From: Gemmatimonadota bacterium | GTDB lineage: Bacteria; Gemmatimonadota; Gemmatimonadetes; Gemmatimonadales; Gemmatimonadaceae | Direction of reading: 5' to 3' | DNA length: 64,000 nt | Assembly: GCA_016719105.1 (NCBI GenBank) | Contig: JADKAQ010000004.1 | Location: 62,001 to 126,000 of the forward strand | In this document: positions 54,769-62,674 of the stretch, piece by piece | Layout of the letters: each line of letters starts with the position of its first letter | How positions within the stretch are numbered: position 1 is the first letter of the stretch | The notes under the pieces: model-generated | Databases searched by the model: none | Told to the model about the DNA's origin: nothing | The model's input: the letters and a program-made list of their open reading frames with translations, nothing else | Translations under genes and position numbers: made by a program

Positions 54769-56448
54769 ATGCGCGTACCCGCCCTGGTCGCCCTCGCCCT
54801 CCTCTCCGCCTGCACCATGAAGTCCTCCGAGTCAGCCGGCGACCCCGTCACGCTCGCGGTGGTGAATGCCCGCATCTGGACCGGCGACGCCAAGCGTCCC
54901 TGGGCCGACGGGATCGCGGTGCGTGGGGAGCGCATTGCGGCTGTCGGGTCGAGCGCGGAGATCCGGAAGCTGGCCAAGGACGCCGAGGTGATCGATGCGC
55001 AGGGGCAGATGCTGGTCCCGGGCTTCATCGATTCGCACGTGCACTTCATCGATGGCGGCTTCCGCCTGTCGTCGGTGCAGCTGCGCGACGCGAAGACGCC
55101 GGCCGAGTTCATCGCCCGCATCAAGGCGTTTGCCGCGACCGTGCCCAAGGGGACGTGGATCCAGGGGGGCGACTGGGATCACGAGCTGTGGGGGGGCGAA
55201 CTCCCGACGCGCGCGTGGATCGACTCGGTGACGCCCGACCACCCGGTGTGGGTGAACCGGCTCGACGGGCACATGAAGCTCGCCAACTCGGCGGCGCTGG
55301 CCGCGGCCGGGATCAGCGCGGCGACGAAGGATGTGAGCGGCGGGACGATCATCCGGTTGCCTAACGGCGAGCCGGCCGGGGTCTTCAAGGACAACGCGAT
55401 GGACCTCGTCGATGGCAAGGTCCCCGATCCGCCGGCGGCGCTCGAGGACCGCGCGCTCGACACGGCGATGACCTACGTGGCATCGCACGGCGTGACGTCG
55501 GTGCACAATGTGGGTTCGGCCAACGCCAAGACCGGGTCGTGGAACGATCTCGTCGTCTTCAAGCGGGCGCAGGCCGCCGGGCGGCTGCGGACGCGCATCT
55601 ACAGCGCGGTCCCGCTCTCCACCTGGCAGCAGCTGCGCGACACGGTGGCCGCGCACGGACGCGGCGATGCCTGGCTCAAGATCGGTGCGCTGAAGGGATT
55701 CGTGGACGGATCGTTAGGCTCGCACACCGCAGCGATGCACGCCCCGTTCACCGACGCCCCCAACGACTCCGGCTTCTTCGTGACCTCGCCCGATTCGTTG
55801 TACGCGTGGACCTCGGGGGCCGACAAGGCGGGGCTGCACGTCTTCGTGCACGCCATCGGCGACCGCGCCATCGCCACGCAGCTCGACATCTTCGAGCGCG
55901 TGGCCAAGGAGAACGGCCCGCGCGATCGCCGCTTCCGCATCGAGCACGCCCAGCATGTCGCCCCGGCCGACTTCCCCCGCTTCGCCGCGCTCGGCGTGAT
56001 TCCGTCGATGCAGCCGTACCATGCCATCGACGACGGGCGCTGGGCCGACAAGGTGATTGGTCCGGAGCGCGCCAAGGGGACGTACGCCTTCCGCTCGCTC
56101 CTCGACGCCAAGGCGACGCTGGCCTTTGGCTCCGACTGGTTCGTCGCCCCGCCGACGCCGCTCGAAGGGATCTACGCCGCCGTGACCCGGCGCACCCTCG
56201 ACGACAAGCAGCCCGGCGGGTGGGTCCCCGAGCAGAAGATCTCGGTCGAGGAGGCGCTGCGCGCCTACACCGCGGGGAGTGCGTACGCCGCCTTCGACGA
56301 GCAGGAGAAGGGGACGCTCCAGGCGGGCAAGCTCGCCGACTTCGTCATCATCGACCGCGACCTGACGACGATCGCCCCCGAGACGATCCGGGAGGCCAAG
56401 GTCGTGCGCACGGTGGTGGGGGGCAAGACGGTCTACCAGAAGCCGTAG
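54769..56448 (+). CDS. Lipoprotein amidohydrolase, YtcJ-like
   Basis: A 559-residue metal-dependent hydrolase. The N-terminus MRVPALVALALLSAC has a lipobox (Cys15), so it is anchored to a membrane. VVNARIWTGD starts the beta domain, GFIDSHVHF (His90, His92) begins the metal site, and VHAIGDRAI, RIEHAQHV and FGSDWFV complete it. Its architecture matches the secreted paralogue at 5827 (RFWTGDA, NHTHF, SQV, FGSDWPG), with this one lipid-anchored. Substrate unknown; both probably act on small C-N-bond compounds in the periplasm. Confidence 0.86.
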   Translation: MRVPALVALALLSACTMKSSESAGDPVTLAVVNARIWTGDAKRPWADGIAVRGERIAAVGSSAEIRKLAKDAEVIDAQGQMLVPGFIDSHVHFIDGGFRLSSVQLRDAKTPAEFIARIKAFAATVPKGTWIQGGDWDHELWGGELPTRAWIDSVTPDHPVWVNRLDGHMKLANSAALAAAGISAATKDVSGGTIIRLPNGEPAGVFKDNAMDLVDGKVPDPPAALEDRALDTAMTYVASHGVTSVHNVGSANAKTGSWNDLVVFKRAQAAGRLRTRIYSAVPLSTWQQLRDTVAAHGRGDAWLKIGALKGFVDGSLGSHTAAMHAPFTDAPNDSGFFVTSPDSLYAWTSGADKAGLHVFVHAIGDRAIATQLDIFERVAKENGPRDRRFRIEHAQHVAPADFPRFAALGVIPSMQPYHAIDDGRWADKVIGPERAKGTYAFRSLLDAKATLAFGSDWFVAPPTPLEGIYAAVTRRTLDDKQPGGWVPEQKISVEEALRAYTAGSAYAAFDEQEKGTLQAGKLADFVIIDRDLTTIAPETIREAKVVRTVVGGKTVYQKP

Positions 56449-56616
56449 CGGGCTCCGGCGTGCGGCCGACTCGGCGCGGCGCGCCGGGCGCCGGGGGGGC
56501 GGCGGTCGGGGGTCGGGGGTCGGGGTTCTCCCAGTCCCTTCGTGGCGCCGCCCCACCTAGACTCGTCTAGTGGCGGAATGGTCCGCTGACGTTTCTTCGC
56601 ACTCTGGAGACTGACG

Positions 56617-57657
56617 ATGCTGTCCTCGCTCACGCTGGCGATGCCGCTGGTGTCGCTCGCCCTCGTTGCAGCCGTCCCGTCGCGCCCGGTGCAGCCGCGC
56701 GCCGACGCCGCCCCCGTCCGCACCGCCCCGGTTGCCGCTGACGGCTGGCGCTTTCGCTGGAAGGTCACCGTCGAGACGGACAAGAAGGACCGGACGCCGG
56801 CGTCGCCGTCGATGTCCGTGGCGCTCATCCCCGGCAAGGCCCGCATGGACTACGAGGGCGAGGCCCAGCCACAGGGGATGATGAAGAAGGGGGGCTACAT
56901 GCTCCTCGATGCCGACAAGGGGACCATGACCATGGTCGACCCCAAGGAGAAGAAGGCCGTCGTCATGGATCCGTCAGCGTTAGGCAACATGATGGGGGCC
57001 ATCGGCGCGAGCGGCATGGTGAAGATGGACGTGAAGGACGTGAAGGTCTCGGTGGAGAAGCTCGGCGCCGGCGACCGCCTCCTGGGGCGCGCCACCACGA
57101 AGTACCGCATCACGCGCGGCTACGTGATGACCATCTCCGTCTTCGGTCGCAAGAACAGCTCGACGCACGCGTCGGTCACCGAGGCGTGGATCGCCGACCA
57201 GTTCATCGAGGACAAGGCGTTCGAGGCCTGGGCGAAGAACTTCACGCGCGGCGTCGGCAGCGTCTCCGGCGACGCCCTCAAGAAGCTGATGGAGGCCGAA
57301 CAGGCCAACCAGATCAAGGGGATCGTCCTCAAGCAGGTGCAACAGTCCACCGACACCGACGACAAGGGGAACGCGACCACGACGACCACGACCATGGAGA
57401 TGACCGAGTTGGCCAAGGCGTCGCTCGATGCGTCGCTCTTCGAGGTCCCGGCCGGCTACGAGGTCACCGACATGAAGGCCCAGATGGCCGGGCTGTCGGA
57501 GGAGATGGAGAAGGCCAAGGCCGAGTGCGAGGCGAAGAACGGGAAGGGGAGTGAGAAGTGCACCATGCAGGGGGAGGCCGGCGGGGACTCGACCGCCAAG
57601 GTCACGCCCAAGGATGCCGCCAAGAAGGCGCTCCGGGGGCTCTTCAAGAAGCCGTGA
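56617..57657 (+). CDS. Secreted protein, DUF4412-like
   Basis: A 346-residue protein with signal LAMPLVSLALVAAVPS. The core reads like DUF4412: WKVTVETDKKDR, IPGKARMDYEG, YMLLDADKGTMTMVDPKEKKAVVM, MKMDVKDVKVSVEKLGAGDRLLGRATTKYRITRGY, and an ASLFEVPAGYEV close. The C-terminal 60 residues form a charged helix and a Lys-rich tail. Only that general resemblance is claimed; the domain has no known function. An inverted repeat (CTAGAC/GTCTAG, 56557-56570) lies in the upstream gap and a strong hairpin follows at 57674. Confidence 0.72.
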   Translation: MLSSLTLAMPLVSLALVAAVPSRPVQPRADAAPVRTAPVAADGWRFRWKVTVETDKKDRTPASPSMSVALIPGKARMDYEGEAQPQGMMKKGGYMLLDADKGTMTMVDPKEKKAVVMDPSALGNMMGAIGASGMVKMDVKDVKVSVEKLGAGDRLLGRATTKYRITRGYVMTISVFGRKNSSTHASVTEAWIADQFIEDKAFEAWAKNFTRGVGSVSGDALKKLMEAEQANQIKGIVLKQVQQSTDTDDKGNATTTTTTMEMTELAKASLDASLFEVPAGYEVTDMKAQMAGLSEEMEKAKAECEAKNGKGSEKCTMQGEAGGDSTAKVTPKDAAKKALRGLFKKP

Positions 57658-57673
57658 GCCGCAACGATCAGGA

Positions 57674-57704
57674 AGGGGCGTCGCCTGTGTAGGGCGACGC
57701 CCCT
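57674..57704 (+). terminator. Strong stem-loop after the DUF4412-like gene
   Basis: A perfect 12-bp stem AGGGGCGTCGCC (57674-57685) with GGCGACGCCCCT (57693-57704) around a 7-base loop, 16 bases past the stop. Followed by ATTGCG, not a T run. Confidence 0.65.
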
Positions 57705-57805
57705 ATTGCGTCCACCCCCTGGCCGATGCAACATCGCGCGACCGCAGCGGCGCCGCGCGATCGGGCGTCCGGGTGGGTCCACGCGACCAGCACCACGGCA
57801 CGATC

Positions 57806-58759
57806 ATGACGCAGCAGGAGCCCTCGCCCGCGCAGGATCAGCCCGGCGCTGCGGTCGGGCCGCGTCCCGATCGGACGGACCAACTCGGCGACACGGAGGC
57901 CCACCTCCACTTCCTCGAGAGCCTGGACCGCGTGCAGCGGGCGATGCACGGGGCCAACGACCTCGAGCAGGAGATCGGCGACGTCCTCGGTGAGGTGCTG
58001 TCGATCTTCGGCAGCGACCGCGCTTGGCTCGTGTATCCGTGCGATCCGGTGTCGACGACCTGGCGCAGCGTGGTCGAGCGCACCGTGCCGGCGTTTCCCC
58101 CCGCGCTCCCGAGCGAGGTCGACATTCCGATGACGCCGGAGGTCGCCGCCGACTTCCTCCGCGCCCGGATGACGGACGGCGCCATCTGTCTCGGGCCGAA
58201 TACCGAACCGCCGCTGGACGAGGGGGCATCCCGCTACGGGATCCGGTCGCAGATGACGATGGCGCTCTATCCTGCTGCCGACAGGCCGTACGTGTTCGGG
58301 ATACACCAGTGCTCGGAGGGGCGCAGCTGGAACGCGCACGAGCAGCGGCTGTTCGTGGAGATCGGTCGGCGCATCTCGGATGGGCTCAACCGCCTGCTCA
58401 TTCTCCGTCGCCTGCGCGCCAGCGAGGGGCGGCTCGCGGAGGCGCAGCGCATTGCCCATGTCGGCCATTGGGAGTGGGACCTCGTCACGGGCCACGTGGC
58501 CTGGTCCGACGAGACCTACCGCATCTTCGGGCACGAGCCGGGGACGATTGAGCTGACCGCGGCCGCGTGGACGGACATGATTCATCCGGACGACCGGGCG
58601 CGCGCAGGGAAGACGCCGTCCAGGCCGCGATCCGGACCGGTGCCCCGTACGAAGTCGAGTACCGGCTCGTGCACCCCAGCGGCGAGCTGCGTACCGTGGC
58701 CTGTGCGGGCAACGTCTGGGCCGCCGACGATGGCACGCCGCTTCGGACTTTTGGGGTGA
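57806..58759 (+). CDS. N-terminal fragment of a frameshifted hybrid sensor kinase (GAF plus PAS start)
   Basis: A 317-residue reading frame. Residues about 30-195 form a GAF-like domain (HLHFLESLDRVQRAMHGANDLEQEIGDVLGEVLSIFGSDRAWLVY, ending GRRISDGLNRLL). A PAS domain then begins (ASEGRLAEAQRIAHVGHWEWDLVTGHVAWSDETYRIFGHEPGTIEL, MIHPDDRARA) but is cut off near 58605, where the frame runs on as unrelated residues (GKTPSRPRSGPVP) to a stop at 58757. The proper continuation of the PAS domain (REDAVQAAIRTGAPYEVEYRLVHPSGELR) is found in another frame of the gene at 58567. One missing base near 58605-58615 explains it. Confidence 0.75.
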   Translation: MTQQEPSPAQDQPGAAVGPRPDRTDQLGDTEAHLHFLESLDRVQRAMHGANDLEQEIGDVLGEVLSIFGSDRAWLVYPCDPVSTTWRSVVERTVPAFPPALPSEVDIPMTPEVAADFLRARMTDGAICLGPNTEPPLDEGASRYGIRSQMTMALYPAADRPYVFGIHQCSEGRSWNAHEQRLFVEIGRRISDGLNRLLILRRLRASEGRLAEAQRIAHVGHWEWDLVTGHVAWSDETYRIFGHEPGTIELTAAAWTDMIHPDDRARAGKTPSRPRSGPVPRTKSSTGSCTPAASCVPWPVRATSGPPTMARRFGLLG

Positions 58760-60708
58760 TCCAGGACATCACCGACCGGCGACACGTGGAGCGCGAGCTT
58801 CGCAGGAGCGAGGCGCGGTTTCGCGTCTTCGCGGACCATGCCACCGATGCCTTCTTCCTCCACGATGCCGGCGGTCGCATCCTCGACGCCAATCGGCAAG
58901 CGTGCGAGTCGTTGGGCTACTCCCGCGACGCGCTCGTGGGCCAGCTCCCGTCCATCTTCGACGACGAATTCCACCTCCTCGACCTCGAAAGCCTCGGCCG
59001 TAGCCTGCTGTCGGGGCAGACGGTCTGCTTCGATTCGCGCCATCGGCGCCGCGACGGCAGCACCTTCCCAGTCGAGGTTCGCCTGCGCCCGTTCAAGGAG
59101 TCAGGGCTGCTGCACTCGGTCTCGCTCGCGCGCGACATCACCGATCGCATGCGTGCCGAGATGGCGCTGCGCGAGAGCCATGCGCTCCTGCAGTCGGTGA
59201 TCGAGGGAACGTCGGACGCGGTCTTCGTGAAGGACGTCGCCGGGCGGTACCTGATGATGAACGCCGCCGCGGCCCGCCTGCTCGGCTGCGCCCCGGAAAA
59301 CGCGACCGGAAAGTCGGACGAGGAGCTGCTCCCGGCCGGGATGGACGAGGCCCACCGTTCGCGGGAGCTCGAGGTGATGGCAAGTGCTCGCGAGCAGACG
59401 TACGAGCACGTGGTGAGCCTGCACGGGCATTCGCGCACCCTGCTCACGACGACGGGGCCGTACCGCGATGCCCGCGGGAACGTCATCGGCGTGGTGGCCA
59501 TCTCGCGCGACGTCACGGAACTCAAGCGGATGGAAGGGCAGCTGCGCCAGGCGCAGAAGATGGAGGCCGTGGGCCAGCTCGCCGGTGGGGTGGCCCACGA
59601 CTTCAACAACCTGCTCACCGTCATCAACGGCTACAGCAACCTGCTGCTCAACCAGCTGGAGCCCGGCGATCCCGACCGCGACCTCATCGCCGAGATTCGC
59701 CACGCCGGGGAACGCGCCGAGACGCTCACTCGCCAGCTGCTCGCCTTCAGCCGCAAGCAAGTGCTGCAGCCGCAGGTGGTGCGGCTCAACGCGGTGCTCG
59801 AGGATCTGCACAAGCTCCTCCGCCGGCTGATCGGCGAGGACGTGGACATCGTGCTCTCCCTCGACCCGGACCTCGGGCTCACCAAGGTCGACCCGGCGCA
59901 GTTCGAACAGGCGATCATCAACATCGCCGTGAACGCCCGTGACGCGATGCCCGGCGGGGGACGGCTTCGCATCGATACCGGCAACGCCGAGTTGGATGAC
60001 GCGTATGCGGCGGAGTTCCCGGGCGTGCGACCGGGGCGCTACCTGCGCATCACCTTGCGAGACTCCGGCGTGGGGATGGATGCGACCACCAGCGCCCGCG
60101 TCTTCGAACCCTTCTTCACCACGAAGGTGCAGGGGAAAGGGACGGGGCTCGGCCTCGCGATGGTGTACGGCTTCGTCACGCAGTCGGGCGGGCACATCGA
60201 GGTGCAGAGCGAGCCGGGGAACGGCACCGCCTTCCACGTCTACCTGCCGCGCGACGACTCCACCGTACCGTCCGATCGCCCGCCCGTCGATCAGCCGGAG
60301 ATGCCGCGGGGGGCGGAGGTCGTGCTGATTGCCGAGGACGAGGGATCGGTTCGATCGCTGTCGCGGATGATCCTCTCGTCCTGCGGCTACACGGTGTTGG
60401 AGGCCAGCGACGGCGAACAGGCGACGGTCGTCGCCCGTCAGCATCCGGGGAAGATCGATCTGCTCGTCACCGACGTCGTGATGCCGCGCATGAGCGGGCC
60501 GCGCCTGGCCGAGCTGCTCACCGCCGATCGTCCCGGGATGCGCGTACTCTTGCTCTCAGGATACTCCGGCGAGGCGGTGACCCGGCACGGGACGCTCGCT
60601 CCGGAGACCGCCTTTCTCCAGAAGCCGTTCGGGCCCATGGAACTCGCGCGGAAGGTGCGCGAGGTGCTCGATGCCCCGCCGAGCGCGAAAAACGCCGCTG
60701 GTCCTTAG
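58567..60708 (+). CDS. C-terminal part of the frameshifted hybrid sensor kinase (PAS-PAS-kinase-receiver)
   Basis: From about residue 15 this frame completes the first PAS domain, then two more PAS regions (FRVFADHATDAFFLHDAGGRILDANRQACESLGYSRD; LLQSVIEGTSDAVFVKDVAGRYLMMNAAAARLLG). Kinase core: GGVAHDFNNLLTVING with the phosphorylated His, NIAVNARDAM (N box), DSGVGM, TGLGLAMVYGF. The C-terminal receiver has DLLVTDVVMPRM with the phospho-Asp and FLQKPFG. The GTG at 58567 may be a fortuitous start; the real protein should begin at 57806. No membrane segment. Stop codon lies in a terminator stem. Confidence 0.82.
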   Translation: MDGHDSSGRPGARREDAVQAAIRTGAPYEVEYRLVHPSGELRTVACAGNVWAADDGTPLRTFGVIQDITDRRHVERELRRSEARFRVFADHATDAFFLHDAGGRILDANRQACESLGYSRDALVGQLPSIFDDEFHLLDLESLGRSLLSGQTVCFDSRHRRRDGSTFPVEVRLRPFKESGLLHSVSLARDITDRMRAEMALRESHALLQSVIEGTSDAVFVKDVAGRYLMMNAAAARLLGCAPENATGKSDEELLPAGMDEAHRSRELEVMASAREQTYEHVVSLHGHSRTLLTTTGPYRDARGNVIGVVAISRDVTELKRMEGQLRQAQKMEAVGQLAGGVAHDFNNLLTVINGYSNLLLNQLEPGDPDRDLIAEIRHAGERAETLTRQLLAFSRKQVLQPQVVRLNAVLEDLHKLLRRLIGEDVDIVLSLDPDLGLTKVDPAQFEQAIINIAVNARDAMPGGGRLRIDTGNAELDDAYAAEFPGVRPGRYLRITLRDSGVGMDATTSARVFEPFFTTKVQGKGTGLGLAMVYGFVTQSGGHIEVQSEPGNGTAFHVYLPRDDSTVPSDRPPVDQPEMPRGAEVVLIAEDEGSVRSLSRMILSSCGYTVLEASDGEQATVVARQHPGKIDLLVTDVVMPRMSGPRLAELLTADRPGMRVLLLSGYSGEAVTRHGTLAPETAFLQKPFGPMELARKVREVLDAPPSAKNAAGP

Positions 60709-60720
60709 GACCGGCGGCGT
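60692..60720 (+). terminator. Hairpin containing the kinase stop codon
   Basis: A 13-bp stem from 60692-60704 with 60708-60720 (one G-U pair) has the triloop TTA, and the TAG stop codon of the kinase gene spans loop and stem. The gene therefore ends inside its own terminator. Confidence 0.65.
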
Positions 60721-60753
60721 CGGGTTGCGGACTGGGATTTCGACCGTGCGAGG

Positions 60754-60927
60754 CTATCCGAGCTGCACGAGCCAGAGGGCCATGAGGAGCATCCCTGCGA
60801 CCGTCACGAGGATCATGCGCCCGCGCGGCGAGATGGCCCCATTGGGCCCCGCCACGAGTCGCTCATGATGCGACTCCTTTTGCCAGATTGGATGACGCCG
60901 CACTTCGATGTGGGAGATCTGCTGCAT
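60754..60927 (-). CDS. Small single-span membrane protein
   Basis: A 57-residue protein from ATG 60927 with a strong ribosome site CGGAGGGGCG just upstream. The N-terminal 33 residues are polar (QQISHIEVRRHPIWQKESHHERLVAGPNG) and a C-terminal transmembrane helix follows (RMILVTVAGMLLMALWLVQLG). It converges on the kinase gene. The strong Shine-Dalgarno and sensible topology support it being real. Family unknown. Confidence 0.65.
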   Translation of the reverse strand: MQQISHIEVRRHPIWQKESHHERLVAGPNGAISPRGRMILVTVAGMLLMALWLVQLG

Positions 60928-60957
60928 CGCCCCTCCGGGAGTTGACCACACATTCTG

Positions 60958-60989
60958 CGACCGGGATCACGCAAATCACTTCCCGGTCG
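60958..60989. promoter_or_regulatory. Inverted repeat upstream of the small membrane protein gene
   Basis: CGACCGGGA (60958-60966) and TCCCGGTCG (60981-60989), 9-base perfect arms with 14 bases between, which themselves hold two ATCAC copies. It lies about 30 bp upstream of the gene starting at 60927. The remaining gap to 61130 shows nothing else clear. Confidence 0.5.
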
Positions 60990-61130
60990 TGACTTACAAT
61001 CAACGGATCCCTCGGCCGCCAGTACACTCGGGGAAGCCCGAGGTGGGGATCGTCTCATGTGTTGTGCAACTCGCGGGCCGCGCCGAGCCGACGGTCGCCC
61101 CGCCCCCGGGCCGGCTCACCGCCTGACGCG

Positions 61131-62522
61131 TTACTCGAGCACGAGGATGGTGAAGTAGGTGTCGGCGGGGTCGCCGTTTCCGCGATTCCAGCACCGAACG
61201 GTGGCGTCGAGCGAGCTGCCATCGCCGCTGTTGCTCCATCCCTGGACTTGGCAGGTGAAGAGCCCTCCGCCGTAGGGAGAGACGTGCACGGTTTCCGGGC
61301 GGCTCCCCACCTTGGCCAATCCGGGGAACGAGACGAGGTAGCTCCCGGTGGCCTGATGGGTGATGCGCACCGGCTCACCCGACGACGTCCGCTGGTAGGG
61401 CATGCTGGGGGTATAGGTGCCGCCCAACGGCGTCGATGGCTCGTTGGACCAGGCGAAGCCGAAGCGCTTGCCCGGGCGCCCGCTCTCGATCATCAGGAGG
61501 GAGAAGCGGGCGTCGGCCAGGGCGCCGCTCGGCGCGTAGCAGATCACGCTCGCCCAGACCCCCTTGTTCCACGACGACACCTTGCAGAGGTCCGGGGCCC
61601 CGCCGTAGGTCGACACGAAGTAGTTCTGGGGCGTGTCGGTCGGGGCACCGTTCATCTGGACGAGGTAGCTCCCCGCGGTCGAGCGCGAGATCCCGACCCC
61701 ATCGGCAAACGACGAAAAGGTGTTGGTCGGCTCGGGGGCGAACTGCGACGCGGCGTCGCCCGCGACCGTGAATCCTAGCCGCGACGGCAGCGAACGAGAG
61801 CCGACGACGAGCACGGAGAAGCGCGTGTCGATGCTGGCGCCGCCGAAGGTGTAGCAGGAGACGGAGACGTCGAGGTCGAGCCCGTTGGGGGCATTGGCCC
61901 AGCCATTGAGGTGACAGCGCTCGCCGTTGGAGCCGAACGGAGTCACGAGGACGGTTTCGCGAAAGGTGCTGTCGACCTTGGCCATCCGTTCGAACGACAC
62001 GAGGTACGAACCGGCGCTGCTGCGCGTGACGCGGATCCCGCCCCCGGTCTCGTTATGCTGGTAGGACGATGTCGGGGCGTACATGGTGCTGGTCGACGGG
62101 TCGTGGATCCATGCGTAGGCGAGACGCCGGGACTCGCTCGTCAGGCGGACGGTCACCGGGACGGTGGCGCTGGCCTGGCCCGCGGTCGCGGTGACGGTGA
62201 CGGCACCGTGTCCCTTGCCCACGAGGCGGCCGCCAGATGCAACACTGGCCAGCGCCTCACTGGAGACGGACCAGGTGATGGTGGCGCCCTCCAGCGCTCG
62301 ACCGGTCGCGTCACGCGCGTCGGCGACCAGTTGGATGGTGTCGCCCGCATACAGCGGAGCGGCGACCTCCCGCACGGCCAGCGAGGCGACGAGCGCGTTC
62401 ACGCCGTCGGGCGCGATCGCGTTGCCGCTCTCGCCCGAGCATGCGCCGACAAGCAGCAGCGTCGCCACGCGCACGACGCGTGACGTCTGACCAACACCGG
62501 ATTCGTACGGACGCTTTGACAT
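61131..62522 (-). CDS. Lipoprotein with BIG2 domain and three tandem repeat domains
   Basis: A 463-residue lipoprotein. Signal RVVRVATLLLVGAC has a lipobox (Cys about 28). Residues about 45-130 are a BIG2-type Ig domain (VREVAAPLYAGDTIQLVADARDATGRALEGATITWSVSS). Three repeats of about 105 residues follow, each with a YxW/FAW start, a GGIRVTRSSAGSYLVSF-like centre (GISRSTAGSYLVQM and VRITHQATGSYLVSFPGL in the others) and a paired-Cys end. ATG 62522 is preceded by GGGGGAG. Surface display and ligand binding are inferred. Repeat family not recognised. Confidence 0.75.
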   Translation of the reverse strand: MSKRPYESGVGQTSRVVRVATLLLVGACSGESGNAIAPDGVNALVASLAVREVAAPLYAGDTIQLVADARDATGRALEGATITWSVSSEALASVASGGRLVGKGHGAVTVTATAGQASATVPVTVRLTSESRRLAYAWIHDPSTSTMYAPTSSYQHNETGGGIRVTRSSAGSYLVSFERMAKVDSTFRETVLVTPFGSNGERCHLNGWANAPNGLDLDVSVSCYTFGGASIDTRFSVLVVGSRSLPSRLGFTVAGDAASQFAPEPTNTFSSFADGVGISRSTAGSYLVQMNGAPTDTPQNYFVSTYGGAPDLCKVSSWNKGVWASVICYAPSGALADARFSLLMIESGRPGKRFGFAWSNEPSTPLGGTYTPSMPYQRTSSGEPVRITHQATGSYLVSFPGLAKVGSRPETVHVSPYGGGLFTCQVQGWSNSGDGSSLDATVRCWNRGNGDPADTYFTILVLE

Positions 62523-62549
62523 GATCTCCCCCAACGGACACGAAGTCTC

Positions 62550-62563
62550 CTGACACGTGTCAG
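62550..62563. promoter_or_regulatory. Perfect 14-bp palindrome upstream of the repeat lipoprotein gene
   Basis: CTGACACGTGTCAG is fully palindromic and lies 28-41 bp upstream of the start at 62522, a typical place for an operator. No bound regulator can be named. Confidence 0.55.
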
Positions 62564-62614
62564 TGTCGGCATCGCGTGGGGGAGAACTGAAACGGCCGCG
62601 CCCGGTGAACGAAC

Positions 62615-62651
62615 GTCGGGCCGATCACCCATCCACGGTGACCGGCCCGAC
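62615..62651. terminator. Long stem-loop downstream of the E1 gene
   Basis: GTCGGGCCGATCACC (62615-62629) pairs with GGTGACCGGCCCGAC (62637-62651), 14 of 15 positions, with a 7-base loop. It lies 24 bases beyond the E1 stop on the minus strand. Confidence 0.65.
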
Positions 62652-62674
62652 ATTTGTGATGCGTTCGACGTCGC

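Noticed and set aside
58567..58620. The GTG at 58567 as the start of an independent kinase gene.
   Set aside because: The first residues are out of register with any domain, and the frame is the clear continuation of the PAS domain begun at 57806.
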